DNA of 64,000 nt. Origin: Nocardioides sp. ChNu-153. GTDB lineage: Bacteria > Actinomycetota > Actinomycetes > Propionibacteriales > Nocardioidaceae. The stretch covers positions 180,526 through 244,525 of the forward strand of contig NZ_JADEVT010000004.1 in assembly GCF_030466625.1 (NCBI RefSeq), read 5' to 3'. The translations under genes and the position numbers were made by a program. Below are positions 1 to 8,652 of this stretch, piece by piece; the first letter of the stretch is position 1; the number at the start of each line of letters is the position of its first letter. The notes under the pieces are model-generated. The model was not told where the DNA came from, ran no database searches, and saw nothing but the letters and a program-made list of their open reading frames with translations.

Positions 1-65
1 GTGGCGGTGCGCAGGGCCCGCGACAGGGCCCGCGGCAGGGTGCGAGAGGGGTTCCGAGAGGTCAT
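1..65 (-). CDS. Possible 5' end of a gene leaving the window
   Basis: A reverse-strand ATG at 65 opens a frame that runs uninterrupted to the window edge and encodes a basic, Arg-rich start (Met-Thr-Ser-Arg-Asn-Pro-Ser). It lies downstream of the DUF4245 gene on the same strand. Only 21 codons are visible, and a plus-strand frame is also open across this stretch, so the strand is a guess. No product can be named. Confidence 0.3.
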   Translation of the reverse strand, partial: MTSRNPSRTLPRALSRALRTA

Positions 66-169
66 GCGGTCCACCCGAACGCAGCCGGGCGACGCAGCCC
101 GGTCACCGCGGTGGCGCCCGCGTGACCCTGGGACGACCCGTGGATGAACCGGCTGCGGGTGGCCGCGGG

Positions 170-778
170 TCAGCCCCGGGACAGCGGCGCGTCGGTCAGG
201 GAGCCGGCGAGGTCGACCAGCTCGTCCTCGTCGAGGCTGCCGTAGACCACGGCCACCGCCGGCGCCTCGGCCTCGGCGGCGGGCAGGGCCCGCACGAGGG
301 CGGTGTCCGAGCCCTCGGTCCACACGCCCCACCCTCCGGCGACCGCGGTGGTGGAGGAGGACACCTCGACGCTCCCGTCCGCCTCGCGGTCCTCGCCGAG
401 CACGGTGTCGAGCACCGCCTCCTGGTCGGCGAGCGTCACCTTGACCCCGGCGAAGCGCTCGCCGTCGACGAGCATGCCGAGGGTCCACTCCGGCTCGTCG
501 CCGAAGGGGAGCCGGGCGGAGGTGGCCTGCCACCCGTCGGGCAGCTCGGCCGGGTAGAGCACGGGGAAGCCCGACTCCTGGCCGGCGCGCACCGCCGAGA
601 GGTAGTCGACCTCCTCCACGGGCGCGACGGACTCGGGCTCGGCGCGGAAGAAGTCGCGGAAGACGACGAACGCCACGACCGCCAGCACCAGCACGATCAT
701 CGACCCGACGAGTCCCCCGACGTTGCGCTCGTACCGGCCGGGCTTGCCCACGGGGGCGGGTCGGGAGGGTTCGCTCAC
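170..778 (-). CDS. DUF4245 membrane-anchored protein
   Basis: About 202 residues. A short cytoplasmic tail is followed by one hydrophobic segment (Leu/Val-rich, roughly residues 28-46, ending before Arg-Asp-Phe-Phe) and an extracytoplasmic domain of the DUF4245 type, common in actinobacteria. Function is unknown. I chose the GTG at 778 because a GGGAGG sits 9 nt upstream of it; the in-frame ATG at 787 directly abuts that same GGGAGG and would have no usable spacing. In many actinobacteria this gene neighbours glpX; here the molybdate operon lies between them. Confidence 0.82.
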   Translation of the reverse strand: MSEPSRPAPVGKPGRYERNVGGLVGSMIVLVLAVVAFVVFRDFFRAEPESVAPVEEVDYLSAVRAGQESGFPVLYPAELPDGWQATSARLPFGDEPEWTLGMLVDGERFAGVKVTLADQEAVLDTVLGEDREADGSVEVSSSTTAVAGGWGVWTEGSDTALVRALPAAEAEAPAVAVVYGSLDEDELVDLAGSLTDAPLSRG

Positions 779-941
779 GGCGCCCATCCTCCCACCCGCG
801 GCGCGACGTCCCGCAGCCGCCGCCCGGGCGCCAGCATCCGCGGGGCCGTGGTTCCGCGGATGCGGGCGCCGGGGCCGCCCAGACCCGCGGATCCGCCCGA
901 TCACGCTGCTACTCACCGCACCTGCGGCATGATGGCTCCTC

Positions 942-1334
942 GTGGACACCTACCGCGTGGCCGAGGCCGCCGCCCTCCTCGGCGTGAGCGACGACACCGT
1001 GCGCCGCTGGATCGACGCCGGGCGCCTGCCCGCGCGGCGCGAGGGCGGCCGGACGGTGGTCGACGGCCCGGAGCTCGCGGCGTACGCCGCCCGCGAGGCC
1101 GACCAGCAGCCCGACGACGCCCGCGCCGGCGCGGTGAGCGCCCGCAACCGGCTGCCGGGCATCGTCACGCGGGTCGTCGCCGACACGGTGATGGCACAGG
1201 TCGAGATGGTCTGCGGGCCCTTCCGGGTCGTGTCGCTGATGAGCGCCGAGGCGGCCCGCGAGCTGGGCCTCGAGCCCGGCGCCCGCGCCGTCGCGTCGGT
1301 CAAGTCCACCACCGTCGTCGTCGAGCGCCCCTGA
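942..1334 (+). CDS. HTH-TOBE molybdate-responsive regulator-like protein
   Basis: 130 residues with two parts. Residues 1-50 form an excisionase/MerR-type helix-turn-helix (Tyr-Arg-Val-Ala-Glu-Ala, then Thr-Val-Arg-Arg-Trp-Ile-Asp-Ala-Gly-Arg-Leu-Pro). Residues 66-130 form a single TOBE/Mop domain, which binds molybdate or tungstate in ModE, MopI and ModC. Its stop overlaps the upstream alternative ATG of modA (TGATG), so it is the first gene of the mod operon. A role as metal-sensing autoregulator or molybdate storage protein is inferred from domains and position. Start: GTG 942, no clear Shine-Dalgarno; CATGAT lies 8 nt upstream. Confidence 0.83.
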   Translation: MDTYRVAEAAALLGVSDDTVRRWIDAGRLPARREGGRTVVDGPELAAYAAREADQQPDDARAGAVSARNRLPGIVTRVVADTVMAQVEMVCGPFRVVSLMSAEAARELGLEPGARAVASVKSTTVVVERP

Positions 1335-1378
1335 TGCGCCCGGCCCCGCCTCCCACCGGCCGACCGATCGGAGCCCTC

Positions 1379-2149
1379 GTGCCCCTCCCCCGCACCCGCC
1401 GCCCGCTCGGCGCCGCCCTCGCCGCGCTCGTGGTGCTCCCCCTCGCGGCGTGCGGCTCCGACGCAGGTACGACGGGGGGCGACGACGCGCGCACCCTCAC
1501 CGTCCTCGCGGCCGCGTCCCTGACGGGCACCTTCACCGAGCTGGCCGAGCAGTTCGAGGCCGAGCACGAGGGCGTCAGCGTCGACCTGGTGCTCGACTCC
1601 TCGGGCACCCTGGCGGACCAGGCCGCGCAAGGCGCGCCGGGCGACGTGCTGGCGACGGCCGACACCGCCTCGATGGAGCGCGCCGGGGACGCCCGGGCCG
1701 ACGACCCGGCCGTCTTCGCCACGAACGAGCTGGTGCTCGTCACCCCCGCCGCGAACCCGGCCGGCGTCACGGGCATCGCGTCCCTCGACGACGACGCCGT
1801 CACCTACGTCGTGTGCGTCGAGACCGCCCCCTGCGGGGTCCTCGCCGCGCAGGCGCTGGCCGACGCGGGCGTCACGCGCGAGCCGGCGAGCCTGGAGCGC
1901 GACGTCAAGGCCACGCTGGCGCGGGTGAGCGAGGACGAGGCCGACGCCGGGCTGGTCTACCGCACCGACGCCCGCGCCGCCGGCGCCGACGTCGCGACGT
2001 TCGACCTCCCGGGGTCCCTCGTCACCGCGTACCCCGTCACCACGCTGGCGCAGAGCGCCCATCCCGACCTGGCGGCGGAGTTCGTCGACCTGGTCCTGTC
2101 CGAGGCCGGCGCCGACGTGCTGGGCGCCGCCGGGTTCGGGCCCCCGTGA
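1379..2149 (+). CDS. modA: Molybdate ABC transporter substrate-binding lipoprotein ModA
   Basis: Periplasmic-binding-type lipoprotein that captures molybdate for ModBC. From GTG 1379 it has a basic n-region, a hydrophobic stretch and a lipobox Leu-Ala-Ala-Cys (Cys25), then the ModA core with Leu-Ala-Ala-Ala-Ser-Leu and the Gly-Ala-Pro-Gly-Asp-Val segment. A GGAG 5 nt before 1379 supports this start; an in-frame ATG at 1334 would add 15 residues and cannot be excluded. The stop overlaps the modB GTG. Confidence 0.9.
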   Translation: MPLPRTRRPLGAALAALVVLPLAACGSDAGTTGGDDARTLTVLAAASLTGTFTELAEQFEAEHEGVSVDLVLDSSGTLADQAAQGAPGDVLATADTASMERAGDARADDPAVFATNELVLVTPAANPAGVTGIASLDDDAVTYVVCVETAPCGVLAAQALADAGVTREPASLERDVKATLARVSEDEADAGLVYRTDARAAGADVATFDLPGSLVTAYPVTTLAQSAHPDLAAEFVDLVLSEAGADVLGAAGFGPP

Positions 2150-2976
2150 GCGACCGGGCGACCCTGGGACGGCCGCCGGCGCTGCTGTGGGTGCCCGCCG
2201 CGCTGGCGGTGGTCTTCCTGGCCGTGCCGCTGCTCGCCCTCGTGCTCGCGACGCCCTGGTCGTCCCTGCTCGCCGACCTGCGCTCCCCCGACGTGCTCGC
2301 CGCCCTGCGGCTGAGCGCGCAGACCTCGCTGGCCACGGTCGTCGCGTGCCTGGTGCTCGGCACTCCCCTGGCGTGGGTGCTGGCCCGTGTCGACTTCCCC
2401 GGCCGCGGCCTCGTGCGGGCGCTCGTCACCGTCCCCCTCGTGCTCCCGCCCGTCGTCGCCGGCGTCGCCCTCATCGCGGCGCTGGGACGCAGCGGCCTGG
2501 TCGGCGGGCCGCTCGACGCGGCCACGGGGCTGACCCTGCCCTTCACCACCGCCGCGGTCGTGGTGGCGCACACGTTCGTGTCGCTGCCCTTCTACGTCAT
2601 CAGCGTCGAGGGGGCCCTGCGCTCCGCCGGGGAGGGCTTCGACGAGGTGGCCGCCGGCCTCGGCGCGACCCGGTGGTACACCTTCCGCCGCGTCACGCTC
2701 CCGCTGGCCCTGCCCGGCGTCGTCGCCGGGTCGGTGCTCGCCTGGGCGCGCTCGCTCGGCGAGTTCGGCGCCACCGTGACGTTCGCCGGCAACTACCCCG
2801 GCACCACCCAGACGATGCCGTCGCGCATCTACGCGGTCTACCTCGCCGACCCCGAGGCGGCGCGCACGCTCGCGATGATCCTGCTGCTCGTGTCGGTGGG
2901 GGTGCTCGCGCTGCTGCGCAACCGGTGGCTCACAACCGGCGCCGCCCCACGGGTCGGGACGGGGGTAGTGGCGTGA
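2146..2976 (+). CDS. modB: Molybdate ABC transporter permease ModB
   Basis: 276-residue integral membrane permease with about six hydrophobic helices and the conserved cytoplasmic EAA loop (Glu-Val-Ala-Ala-Gly-Leu-Gly-Ala, around residue 167), which docks onto ModC. The Leu-Gly-Glu-Phe-Gly-Ala-Thr segment is typical of ModB/CysT permeases. GTG 2146 overlaps the modA stop (GTGA), and its own stop overlaps the modC start, so modABC is translationally coupled. Confidence 0.92.
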   Translation: MSDRATLGRPPALLWVPAALAVVFLAVPLLALVLATPWSSLLADLRSPDVLAALRLSAQTSLATVVACLVLGTPLAWVLARVDFPGRGLVRALVTVPLVLPPVVAGVALIAALGRSGLVGGPLDAATGLTLPFTTAAVVVAHTFVSLPFYVISVEGALRSAGEGFDEVAAGLGATRWYTFRRVTLPLALPGVVAGSVLAWARSLGEFGATVTFAGNYPGTTQTMPSRIYAVYLADPEAARTLAMILLLVSVGVLALLRNRWLTTGAAPRVGTGVVA

Positions 2977-4019
2977 GCGGGCTGGTCGCCGACCTCGACG
3001 TGCCCGGGCGGCTGCGGGCCGCCGTACGGGCGGAGGAGGGTGACGTGCTCGTCGTCGTCGGCCCCAACGGGTCGGGGAAGACGACCCTGCTGCGCTGCCT
3101 CGCCGGCCTGCTCCCCGGTGGCCCCGCCGAGGTGGCGGTCGCCGTGGGCGGCCGTTGCTGGACCTCCCCCCTGCTGCTCCCCCGCGACCGGCGGGTCGGG
3201 TACGTCGTGCAGGGCCAGGCCCTCTTCCCGCACCTCGACGCCCGGGAGAACGTGGCCTTCGGGCTGCGCGCCCGCGGGGTGGAGCGCCGCGCGGCCCGCG
3301 ACCGGGCCGACGCCGAGCTCGAGCGGCTCGGCGTCGGGCACCTCGCCGAGCGGCGGCCCGGCGAGCTCTCCGGGGGCCAGGCGCAGCGGGTCGCGATCGC
3401 GCGGGCCCTGGCCACCGACCCCGAGCTCCTGCTCCTCGACGAGCCGTTCGCCGGCCTCGACGTCGGGGTGGCCGCCACCCTGCGGGTGGAGCTCGCCCGC
3501 CACCTCGCGACGTACGGCGGCACCACCGTCCTCGTCACCCACGACGCCGTCGACGCGCTCGCCCTCGGCACGCGGATGCTGGTGCTCGAGGACGGCCGCG
3601 TGGCGCAGGAGGGCACGCCGGCCGAGGTGGCCGCCCGTCCCCGCACCGACCACGTGGCCCGGCTCGTGGGCCTCAACCTGGTGCCCGCCGGGCCGGCCGG
3701 GCTCGCGGCCTTCCGGCCCAGCGCCGTCACGCTGTCACCCGGCGCCCCCACCGCGCCGTCGGGCTCGGCGCGCCTGCGCTGGCGCGGGCGGGTCGAGCAG
3801 GTCGTCCCGTACGGCGACGGGGTCCGCGTGTCCGTGCGCACCTCCGGCGACGGACCGGACGCCCTCCTGGCCGACGTCACGGCCGCCGCGGTGGCCGAGC
3901 TGGGCCTGCACCCGGGGGTCGAGGTCTGGGCGAGCGCGAAGGAGACGGCCGTGACCCGCTACCCGGCCGGTGCCGCCGACGACGCCGCCCCGACGCTACG
4001 ATCCGGCCATGGCGACTGA
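2973..4019 (+). CDS. modC: Molybdate ABC transporter ATPase ModC
   Basis: 348 residues. The ABC domain has Walker A (Gly-Pro-Asn-Gly-Ser-Gly-Lys-Thr-Thr), signature Leu-Ser-Gly-Gly-Gln, Walker B (Leu-Leu-Leu-Leu-Asp-Glu-Pro) and the H-loop Thr-His. A C-terminal region from about residue 255 resembles the TOBE/Mop regulatory domain of ModC. GTG 2973 overlaps the modB stop by 4 nt. The last 11 bp overlap glpX, and the glpX promoter lies within this coding sequence. Confidence 0.92.
   Translation: MSGLVADLDVPGRLRAAVRAEEGDVLVVVGPNGSGKTTLLRCLAGLLPGGPAEVAVAVGGRCWTSPLLLPRDRRVGYVVQGQALFPHLDARENVAFGLRARGVERRAARDRADAELERLGVGHLAERRPGELSGGQAQRVAIARALATDPELLLLDEPFAGLDVGVAATLRVELARHLATYGGTTVLVTHDAVDALALGTRMLVLEDGRVAQEGTPAEVAARPRTDHVARLVGLNLVPAGPAGLAAFRPSAVTLSPGAPTAPSGSARLRWRGRVEQVVPYGDGVRVSVRTSGDGPDALLADVTAAAVAELGLHPGVEVWASAKETAVTRYPAGAADDAAPTLRSGHGD
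3997..4002 (+). promoter_or_regulatory. -10 element of glpX, inside modC
   Basis: TACGAT, 6 nt before the glpX ATG, with no Shine-Dalgarno between. This spacing predicts transcription starting at the ATG (leaderless mRNA), so glpX can be expressed independently of the mod operon. Confidence 0.6.
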
Positions 4020-5055
4020 TCCCTCGACGGTGTCCGACCTGCCCGAAGACCTGCGGGTCGAGCCGGAGGCGCCCGACCGCAACCTCGCGCTCGAGCTCGT
4101 GCGGGTCACGGAGGCGGCCGCCATGGCGGCGGGGCGCTGGGTCGGCAAGGGCGACAAGAACGGCGCCGACGGCGTCGCCGTCAACGCCATGCGCGTCATG
4201 ATCTCGAGCGTCGGCATGAACGGCACGGTCGTCATCGGCGAGGGCGAGAAGGACGACGCCCCGATGCTCTACAACGGCGAGCGCGTCGGCAACGGCACCG
4301 GCCCGGAGTGCGACGTGGCCGTCGACCCGATCGACGGCACCACCCTGACCGCGAAGGGCATGGCCAACGCCGTCGCCGTGCTGGCCGTCGCCCCGCGCGG
4401 GTCGATGTACGACCCCTCCGCCGTCTTCTACATGGAGAAGCTGGTGACGGGCCCCGAGGCCGCCGACGTCGTCGACATCCGCCTCCCCGTCGCCGAGAAC
4501 ATCGCCCGCGTCGCGAAGGCCAAGCGCTCGGGCGTCGAGGACGTCACCGTCGTGCTGCTGGACCGCCCGCGCCACGAGCAGATGGCGCAGGAGATCCGCG
4601 ACGCCGGGGCCCGCATCAAGTTCATCACCGACGGCGACGTCGCCGGCGCCATCGCCGCTGCCCGGCCCGGCTCCGGCGTCGACCTCCTCCTCGGCGTCGG
4701 CGGCACCCCCGAGGGCATCATCACGGCCTGCGCGATGAAGTGCCTGGGCGGCACCATCCAGGGCCGCCTGTGGCCCACCGACGACGAGGAGCGCCAGCGC
4801 GCCCTCGACGCCGGGCACGACCTGGACCCCGACCACGTGCTCCACACCGACGACCTCGTCACGGGCGACGACTGCTTCTTCGTGGCCACGGGCATCACCG
4901 ACGGCGAGCTCATGCGCGGCGTGCGCTACTCCGGCGGCGGGGCCACCACCGACTCGCTCGTCATGCGTTCGCGCAGCGGCACCATCCGCCAGGTCGTCTC
5001 CGAGCACCGGCTCAGCAAGCTGCGCGCCTACTCCGCCATCGACTTCGAGCGCTGA
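4009..5055 (+). CDS. glpX: Class II fructose-1,6-bisphosphatase GlpX
   Basis: 348 residues. Hydrolyses fructose 1,6-bisphosphate to fructose 6-phosphate in gluconeogenesis, in the cytoplasm. Seen: [11 protein letters not shown] and the metal-binding Asp-Pro-Ile-Asp-Gly-Thr-Thr, both diagnostic of GlpX, and full family length. ATG 4009 is chosen because a TAnnnT hexamer precedes it by 6 nt; upstream in-frame codons lie inside modC. Confidence 0.96.
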   Translation: MATDPSTVSDLPEDLRVEPEAPDRNLALELVRVTEAAAMAAGRWVGKGDKNGADGVAVNAMRVMISSVGMNGTVVIGEGEKDDAPMLYNGERVGNGTGPECDVAVDPIDGTTLTAKGMANAVAVLAVAPRGSMYDPSAVFYMEKLVTGPEAADVVDIRLPVAENIARVAKAKRSGVEDVTVVLLDRPRHEQMAQEIRDAGARIKFITDGDVAGAIAAARPGSGVDLLLGVGGTPEGIITACAMKCLGGTIQGRLWPTDDEERQRALDAGHDLDPDHVLHTDDLVTGDDCFFVATGITDGELMRGVRYSGGGATTDSLVMRSRSGTIRQVVSEHRLSKLRAYSAIDFER

Positions 5056-5078
5056 GCCCGTCGGGAGCGGCTGTCATC

Positions 5079-6188
5079 ATGGCGGGCATGGCCCCGGACG
5101 ACCCCGCCCGCACCCCCGAGACCGCCCCCGAGACCGCCCCCGAGACCGCCCCCGAGACCGCCCCCGAGACCGCCGACGAGACAGCGGCGGACGTCGGGGC
5201 GGAGGAGCACCTCGACGCCGGTCTGGCGCCCGAGCCGGAGGACGTGGAGCCGGGGACCGACCTGCCGCCCGGGCTGGCCGCCGTACCCCGCTCGCCGGAG
5301 TCGTTCGCGCCGGTGCGCGACGACCTCGAGCTCTGCTACCAGACGTACGGCGACACCGGGGACCCGCCGGTGCTCCTCGTCATGGGGCTCGGCGGCCACA
5401 TGACGTGGTGGCCCGACGAGCTGTGCCGGATGATCGCGGCCGAGGGCTACTTCGTCGTGCGCTACGACAACCGGGACGTCGGCCGGTCGACCCGGGTGGC
5501 CGAGCGCGTGGGCAAGGCCGCGATCGTGCGCGCCTTCCTCGGCCTGCCGGTGCACGTGCCCTACACGATGGCCGACCTGGCCGAGGACGCCGTGCTGCTC
5601 CTCGACCACCTCGGCATCGACCGGGCGCACGTGGCGGGGGTCTCGATGGGCGGCATGATCGCCCAGACCCTGACGGTCGACCACCCGGAGCGGGTGCTGT
5701 CGCTGACCTCGATCATGTCCACGACCGGCAACCGCCGTGTGGGCTGGCAGCACCCGCGGCTGCTGCCCGTGCTCGTCGCCCCGCGCCGCCCCGACCTGGA
5801 GTCGTACGTCGCGAGCACCGCCATGATGGCCCGCCTCATCGGCTCGCCGGCCTACACCGACACCGACGACGCAGTGCGCTCGCGGGCCGTGGAGACCCAC
5901 GGGCGGGGCGTCAGCGGGTCCGGGATCCTGCGGCAGATGGGGGCGATCCTCACGCAGCCCGACCGCACGGCGAAGCTGCGCGAGGTGCGGGTGCCCGTCA
6001 CCGTGCTGCACGGCAAGCAGGACCGGATGGTGCACCCCTCGGGCGGGCGGGCGACCGCCGCGGCCGTTCCCGGCGCGCGGCTCGTGCTCGTCGCCGGGAT
6101 GGGCCACGACCTCCCCCGCGGTCTCTTCCCCTCGTTCGCCGACGCCATCACCAGCACGGCCCGTCGGGCGACCCGCGCCACCGCCTGA
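5079..6188 (+). CDS. Alpha/beta hydrolase with PETA-repeat N-terminus
   Basis: 369 residues. The alpha/beta-hydrolase fold starts near residue 85; the oxyanion/His-Gly-like strand Val-Met-Gly-Leu-Gly-Gly and nucleophile elbow Gly-Val-Ser-Met-Gly-Gly are clear, with an Asp in Gly-Lys-Gln-Asp-Arg and His in Gly-Met-Gly-His-Asp completing the triad. The substrate is unknown. Residues 13-32 are five perfect Pro-Glu-Thr-Ala repeats within a roughly 70-residue acidic, disordered N-terminal tail with no signal peptide. ATG 5079 has GGGAG 11 nt upstream; ATG 5088 is an alternative. Confidence 0.88.
   Translation: MAGMAPDDPARTPETAPETAPETAPETAPETADETAADVGAEEHLDAGLAPEPEDVEPGTDLPPGLAAVPRSPESFAPVRDDLELCYQTYGDTGDPPVLLVMGLGGHMTWWPDELCRMIAAEGYFVVRYDNRDVGRSTRVAERVGKAAIVRAFLGLPVHVPYTMADLAEDAVLLLDHLGIDRAHVAGVSMGGMIAQTLTVDHPERVLSLTSIMSTTGNRRVGWQHPRLLPVLVAPRRPDLESYVASTAMMARLIGSPAYTDTDDAVRSRAVETHGRGVSGSGILRQMGAILTQPDRTAKLREVRVPVTVLHGKQDRMVHPSGGRATAAAVPGARLVLVAGMGHDLPRGLFPSFADAITSTARRATRATA
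5115..5174 (+). repeat. Five perfect 12-bp tandem repeats (PETA)
   Basis: Unit CCCGAGACCGCC, repeated five times without a mismatch and in frame inside the hydrolase gene. Each unit encodes Pro-Glu-Thr-Ala. A length-variable, slippage-prone tract. Confidence 0.95.
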
Positions 6189-6400
6189 GGACCGCCTGAG
6201 GCGCCCCTGAGGGGGCGGGGGGCGCGCCGTACCCATCCCTGGTCCGCACATACCCCCTCCGCACCGCCCGACCCCCTTTCTGACCTGGGGTTACGCTCAC
6301 GAGACGTTCCGTGGCACCAGGGGCGGCCGGGGTGCTGGACAACGCCGCCGCGAAGGTCTAGACCTGAGGGCCACACAACTCAATGGAGAGGGAGTGGCAC
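6189..6400 (+). promoter_or_regulatory. Control region of the sugar importer, with 12-bp palindrome
   Basis: 212 bp without a gene. It holds a perfect palindrome AGGTCTAGACCT at 6354-6365, 35 bp before the lpqY-like ATG, and a GGGAG Shine-Dalgarno at 6390-6394. The palindrome is a likely operator for a dimeric repressor; no regulator gene is adjacent. A convincing -35/-10 pair could not be assigned. Confidence 0.55.
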
Positions 6401-7717
6401 ATGGGTGGCCCCCATCCCCGTCTCGGACGGAGGGTCGGCGCGGCGGCGACGCTCGTGCTGGCGGCGAGCACGCTCACCGCGTGCGGCAGCTCCGGCAAGC
6501 CGACGCTGAACTGGTACATCAACCCCGACGGCCAGGCGACCTTGACGTCGCTGGCCGAGCGGTGCAGCACGGACGACTACGACATCGAGATCCAGCTGTT
6601 GCCCACGGGCGCCACGGACCAGCGCACGCAGCTCGCGCGCCGGCTCGCCGCGTCGGACAGCTCGACGGACCTGATGAGCCTCGACCCGGTCTTCGTGCCG
6701 GAGTTCGCGAGCGCCGGCTGGCTCCTGGAGCTGCCCGAGGACGTGGCCTCGGCCGTCGTCGACGACGACGTCCTCGCCGGTCCCGCGGAGACCGTGACCT
6801 GGGAGGACGGCGTCTACGCCGCGCCGCAGTGGGCGAACACGCAGGTGCTCTGGTACCGCCAGTCGCTCGCCGACGCGGCCGGCATCTCCGAGGACCTCGA
6901 GGCCGGCACCGCGACCTGGGAGCAGGTCATCACCGCCGCGTCCGAGAACGGCGCGACCGTGGGGGTGCAGGCCGACCGCTACGAGGCCTACATGGTGTGG
7001 ATCAACGCGCTGGTGCAGGGCGCCGGCGGCGAGATCGTCAGCAACACCGAGGCCGGCGTCGACGCCGAGGTCGAGATCGACTCCGAGGCCGGACGGGCGG
7101 CCGCCGCGGTCGTCCAGCAGCTCGCCGACTCCGAGGCCGCGCAGTCCGACCTCTCCGTCTCCCGCGAGGGCACCTCGCTCGGCGCCATGTTCGCCGAGGG
7201 CAGCCCGGGCGAGTTCATGACCAACTGGACGTTCGTCTACAAGAACTACGAGCCCAGCGAGACCAACACGGTCGTCACCGAGGAGCAGTTCGGGGACCTC
7301 GCGTGGGCCCGCTACCCGCGCACCGTCGAGGGCGAGGCGTCCAAGCCCCCCGTCGGCGGCATCAACATCGGGGTCGGGGCCTTCACCGAGCACCAGGACC
7401 ACGCCCTCGAGGCCGCCCAGTGCGTCACCGACCCCGAGGCCCAGCTGGCGCTCGCGGTCACCGACGGCCTCATGCCCGCCCGGGCGTCGGTGTACGACGA
7501 GCAGGAGCTCGTCGACGCCTACGACCCCACGCTGCTCGAGCTGTTCCGCACGAGCGTCGAGGAGGGCGGCCCCCGCCCGAAGAGCGCGTTCTACAACCAG
7601 ATCTCGGGCGCCGTGCAGTCGCAGTGGCACTCGCCCTTCGACGTCGACCCCGAGAGCACCCCGCGCGAGTCGGCGGAGTACCTGCGCGAGGTCCTGAGAG
7701 GGGAGGCCCTGCTGTGA
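6401..7717 (+). CDS. lpqY: LpqY-like sugar-binding lipoprotein
   Basis: 438 residues, family-typical. Signal peptide with lipobox Leu-Thr-Ala-Cys (Cys28), then a type-1 extracellular solute-binding fold. The mature start Leu-Asn-Trp-Tyr-Ile-Asn-Pro-Asp-Gly resembles the trehalose-binding LpqY group. ATG 6401 is preferred to ATG 6383 because GGGAG lies 6 nt before it. It is first in a four-gene operon with two permeases and an ATPase, the same order as LpqY-SugABC, the trehalose recycling importer of mycobacteria. Trehalose as substrate is inference. Confidence 0.85.
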   Translation: MGGPHPRLGRRVGAAATLVLAASTLTACGSSGKPTLNWYINPDGQATLTSLAERCSTDDYDIEIQLLPTGATDQRTQLARRLAASDSSTDLMSLDPVFVPEFASAGWLLELPEDVASAVVDDDVLAGPAETVTWEDGVYAAPQWANTQVLWYRQSLADAAGISEDLEAGTATWEQVITAASENGATVGVQADRYEAYMVWINALVQGAGGEIVSNTEAGVDAEVEIDSEAGRAAAAVVQQLADSEAAQSDLSVSREGTSLGAMFAEGSPGEFMTNWTFVYKNYEPSETNTVVTEEQFGDLAWARYPRTVEGEASKPPVGGINIGVGAFTEHQDHALEAAQCVTDPEAQLALAVTDGLMPARASVYDEQELVDAYDPTLLELFRTSVEEGGPRPKSAFYNQISGAVQSQWHSPFDVDPESTPRESAEYLREVLRGEALL

Positions 7718-8649
7718 CCCACACCGTGACCGCACCCGCCCCGGAGGCGCAGCGGAAGAAGGCCAGCGACCGGGCCGTGGCCGAGAACAAGCTCGGCATG
7801 AAGCTGGTCGCCCCGGCTCTCGTCGTCATGCTCCTCGTCACGGCGTTCCCGATGCTCCAGGCGCTGTGGCTCTCGCTGTCGAACTACGCCCTCACGGCGC
7901 CGGACGACCGGTCCTTCGTGGGCCTGCAGAACTACGTGACCGCCCTGACCGACCCGCTGTTCTGGCGCACGATGGCCGTGACGGTCGGCATCATGATCGT
8001 CACGGTGTTCTTCGAGCTGATCATCGGGTTCGTGTTCGCCCTGGTGATGCACCGGGTGATCTTCGCGCGCGGCATCATCCGCACGTCGATCCTCATCCCC
8101 TACGGCATCATCACGGTCGTCTCGGGCTTCGCCTGGCAGTTCGCCTTCAGCGGCACGAACGGGTTCGTGAACCTGTGGCTGCCGTTCGTCGAGGGCAACT
8201 TCAACTGGTTCGGCGAGCAGTTCCCGGCGCTCTTCGCGATCTGCGTCTCCGAGATCTGGAAGACCACGCCGTTCATGTCGCTGCTGCTCCTCGCCGGTCT
8301 GGCGCAGGTGTCGGAGGACATGATCGAGGCCGCCAAGGTCGACGGCGCCACGTGGTGGCAGCGCCTGTTCCGGGTGATCCTGCCGAACATGCGGGCCGCG
8401 ATCATGGTCGCGATCCTGTTCCGCGCCCTCGACGCGTTCCGCATCTTCGACAACATCTTCGTGATGACGGCGGGCGCGGTGGGCACCGAGTCGGTCTCGT
8501 TCCTCACCTACCGCCAGGTGATCGAGCAGTTCCAGATCGGCATGGGCTCGGCACTGTCGGTGCTGCTGTTCCTCTCGGTGCTCGTGATCGCCTTCCTCAT
8601 CGTCAAGCTCTTCCGCGTCGACCTCGCCGCGGCCCGGCAGGAGGGATGA
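7714..8649 (+). CDS. sugA: Sugar ABC transporter permease, SugA-like
   Basis: 311 residues, MalF/SugA-type inner-membrane permease with six main helices. The EAA loop is Glu-Ala-Ala-Lys-Val-Asp-Gly-Ala-Thr-Trp-Trp-Gln. GTG 7714 overlaps the lpqY stop (GTGA) and has GGGGAGG upstream. The N-terminal 30 residues are cytoplasmic and basic. Confidence 0.88.
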   Translation: MTHTVTAPAPEAQRKKASDRAVAENKLGMKLVAPALVVMLLVTAFPMLQALWLSLSNYALTAPDDRSFVGLQNYVTALTDPLFWRTMAVTVGIMIVTVFFELIIGFVFALVMHRVIFARGIIRTSILIPYGIITVVSGFAWQFAFSGTNGFVNLWLPFVEGNFNWFGEQFPALFAICVSEIWKTTPFMSLLLLAGLAQVSEDMIEAAKVDGATWWQRLFRVILPNMRAAIMVAILFRALDAFRIFDNIFVMTAGAVGTESVSFLTYRQVIEQFQIGMGSALSVLLFLSVLVIAFLIVKLFRVDLAAARQEG

Positions 8650-8652
8650 GCG

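Noticed and set aside
122..1333. An extension of modA upstream to position 122
   Set aside because: The upstream part is the antisense of DUF4245 and an out-of-frame reading of the HTH-TOBE gene; the lipoprotein signal defines the real start.
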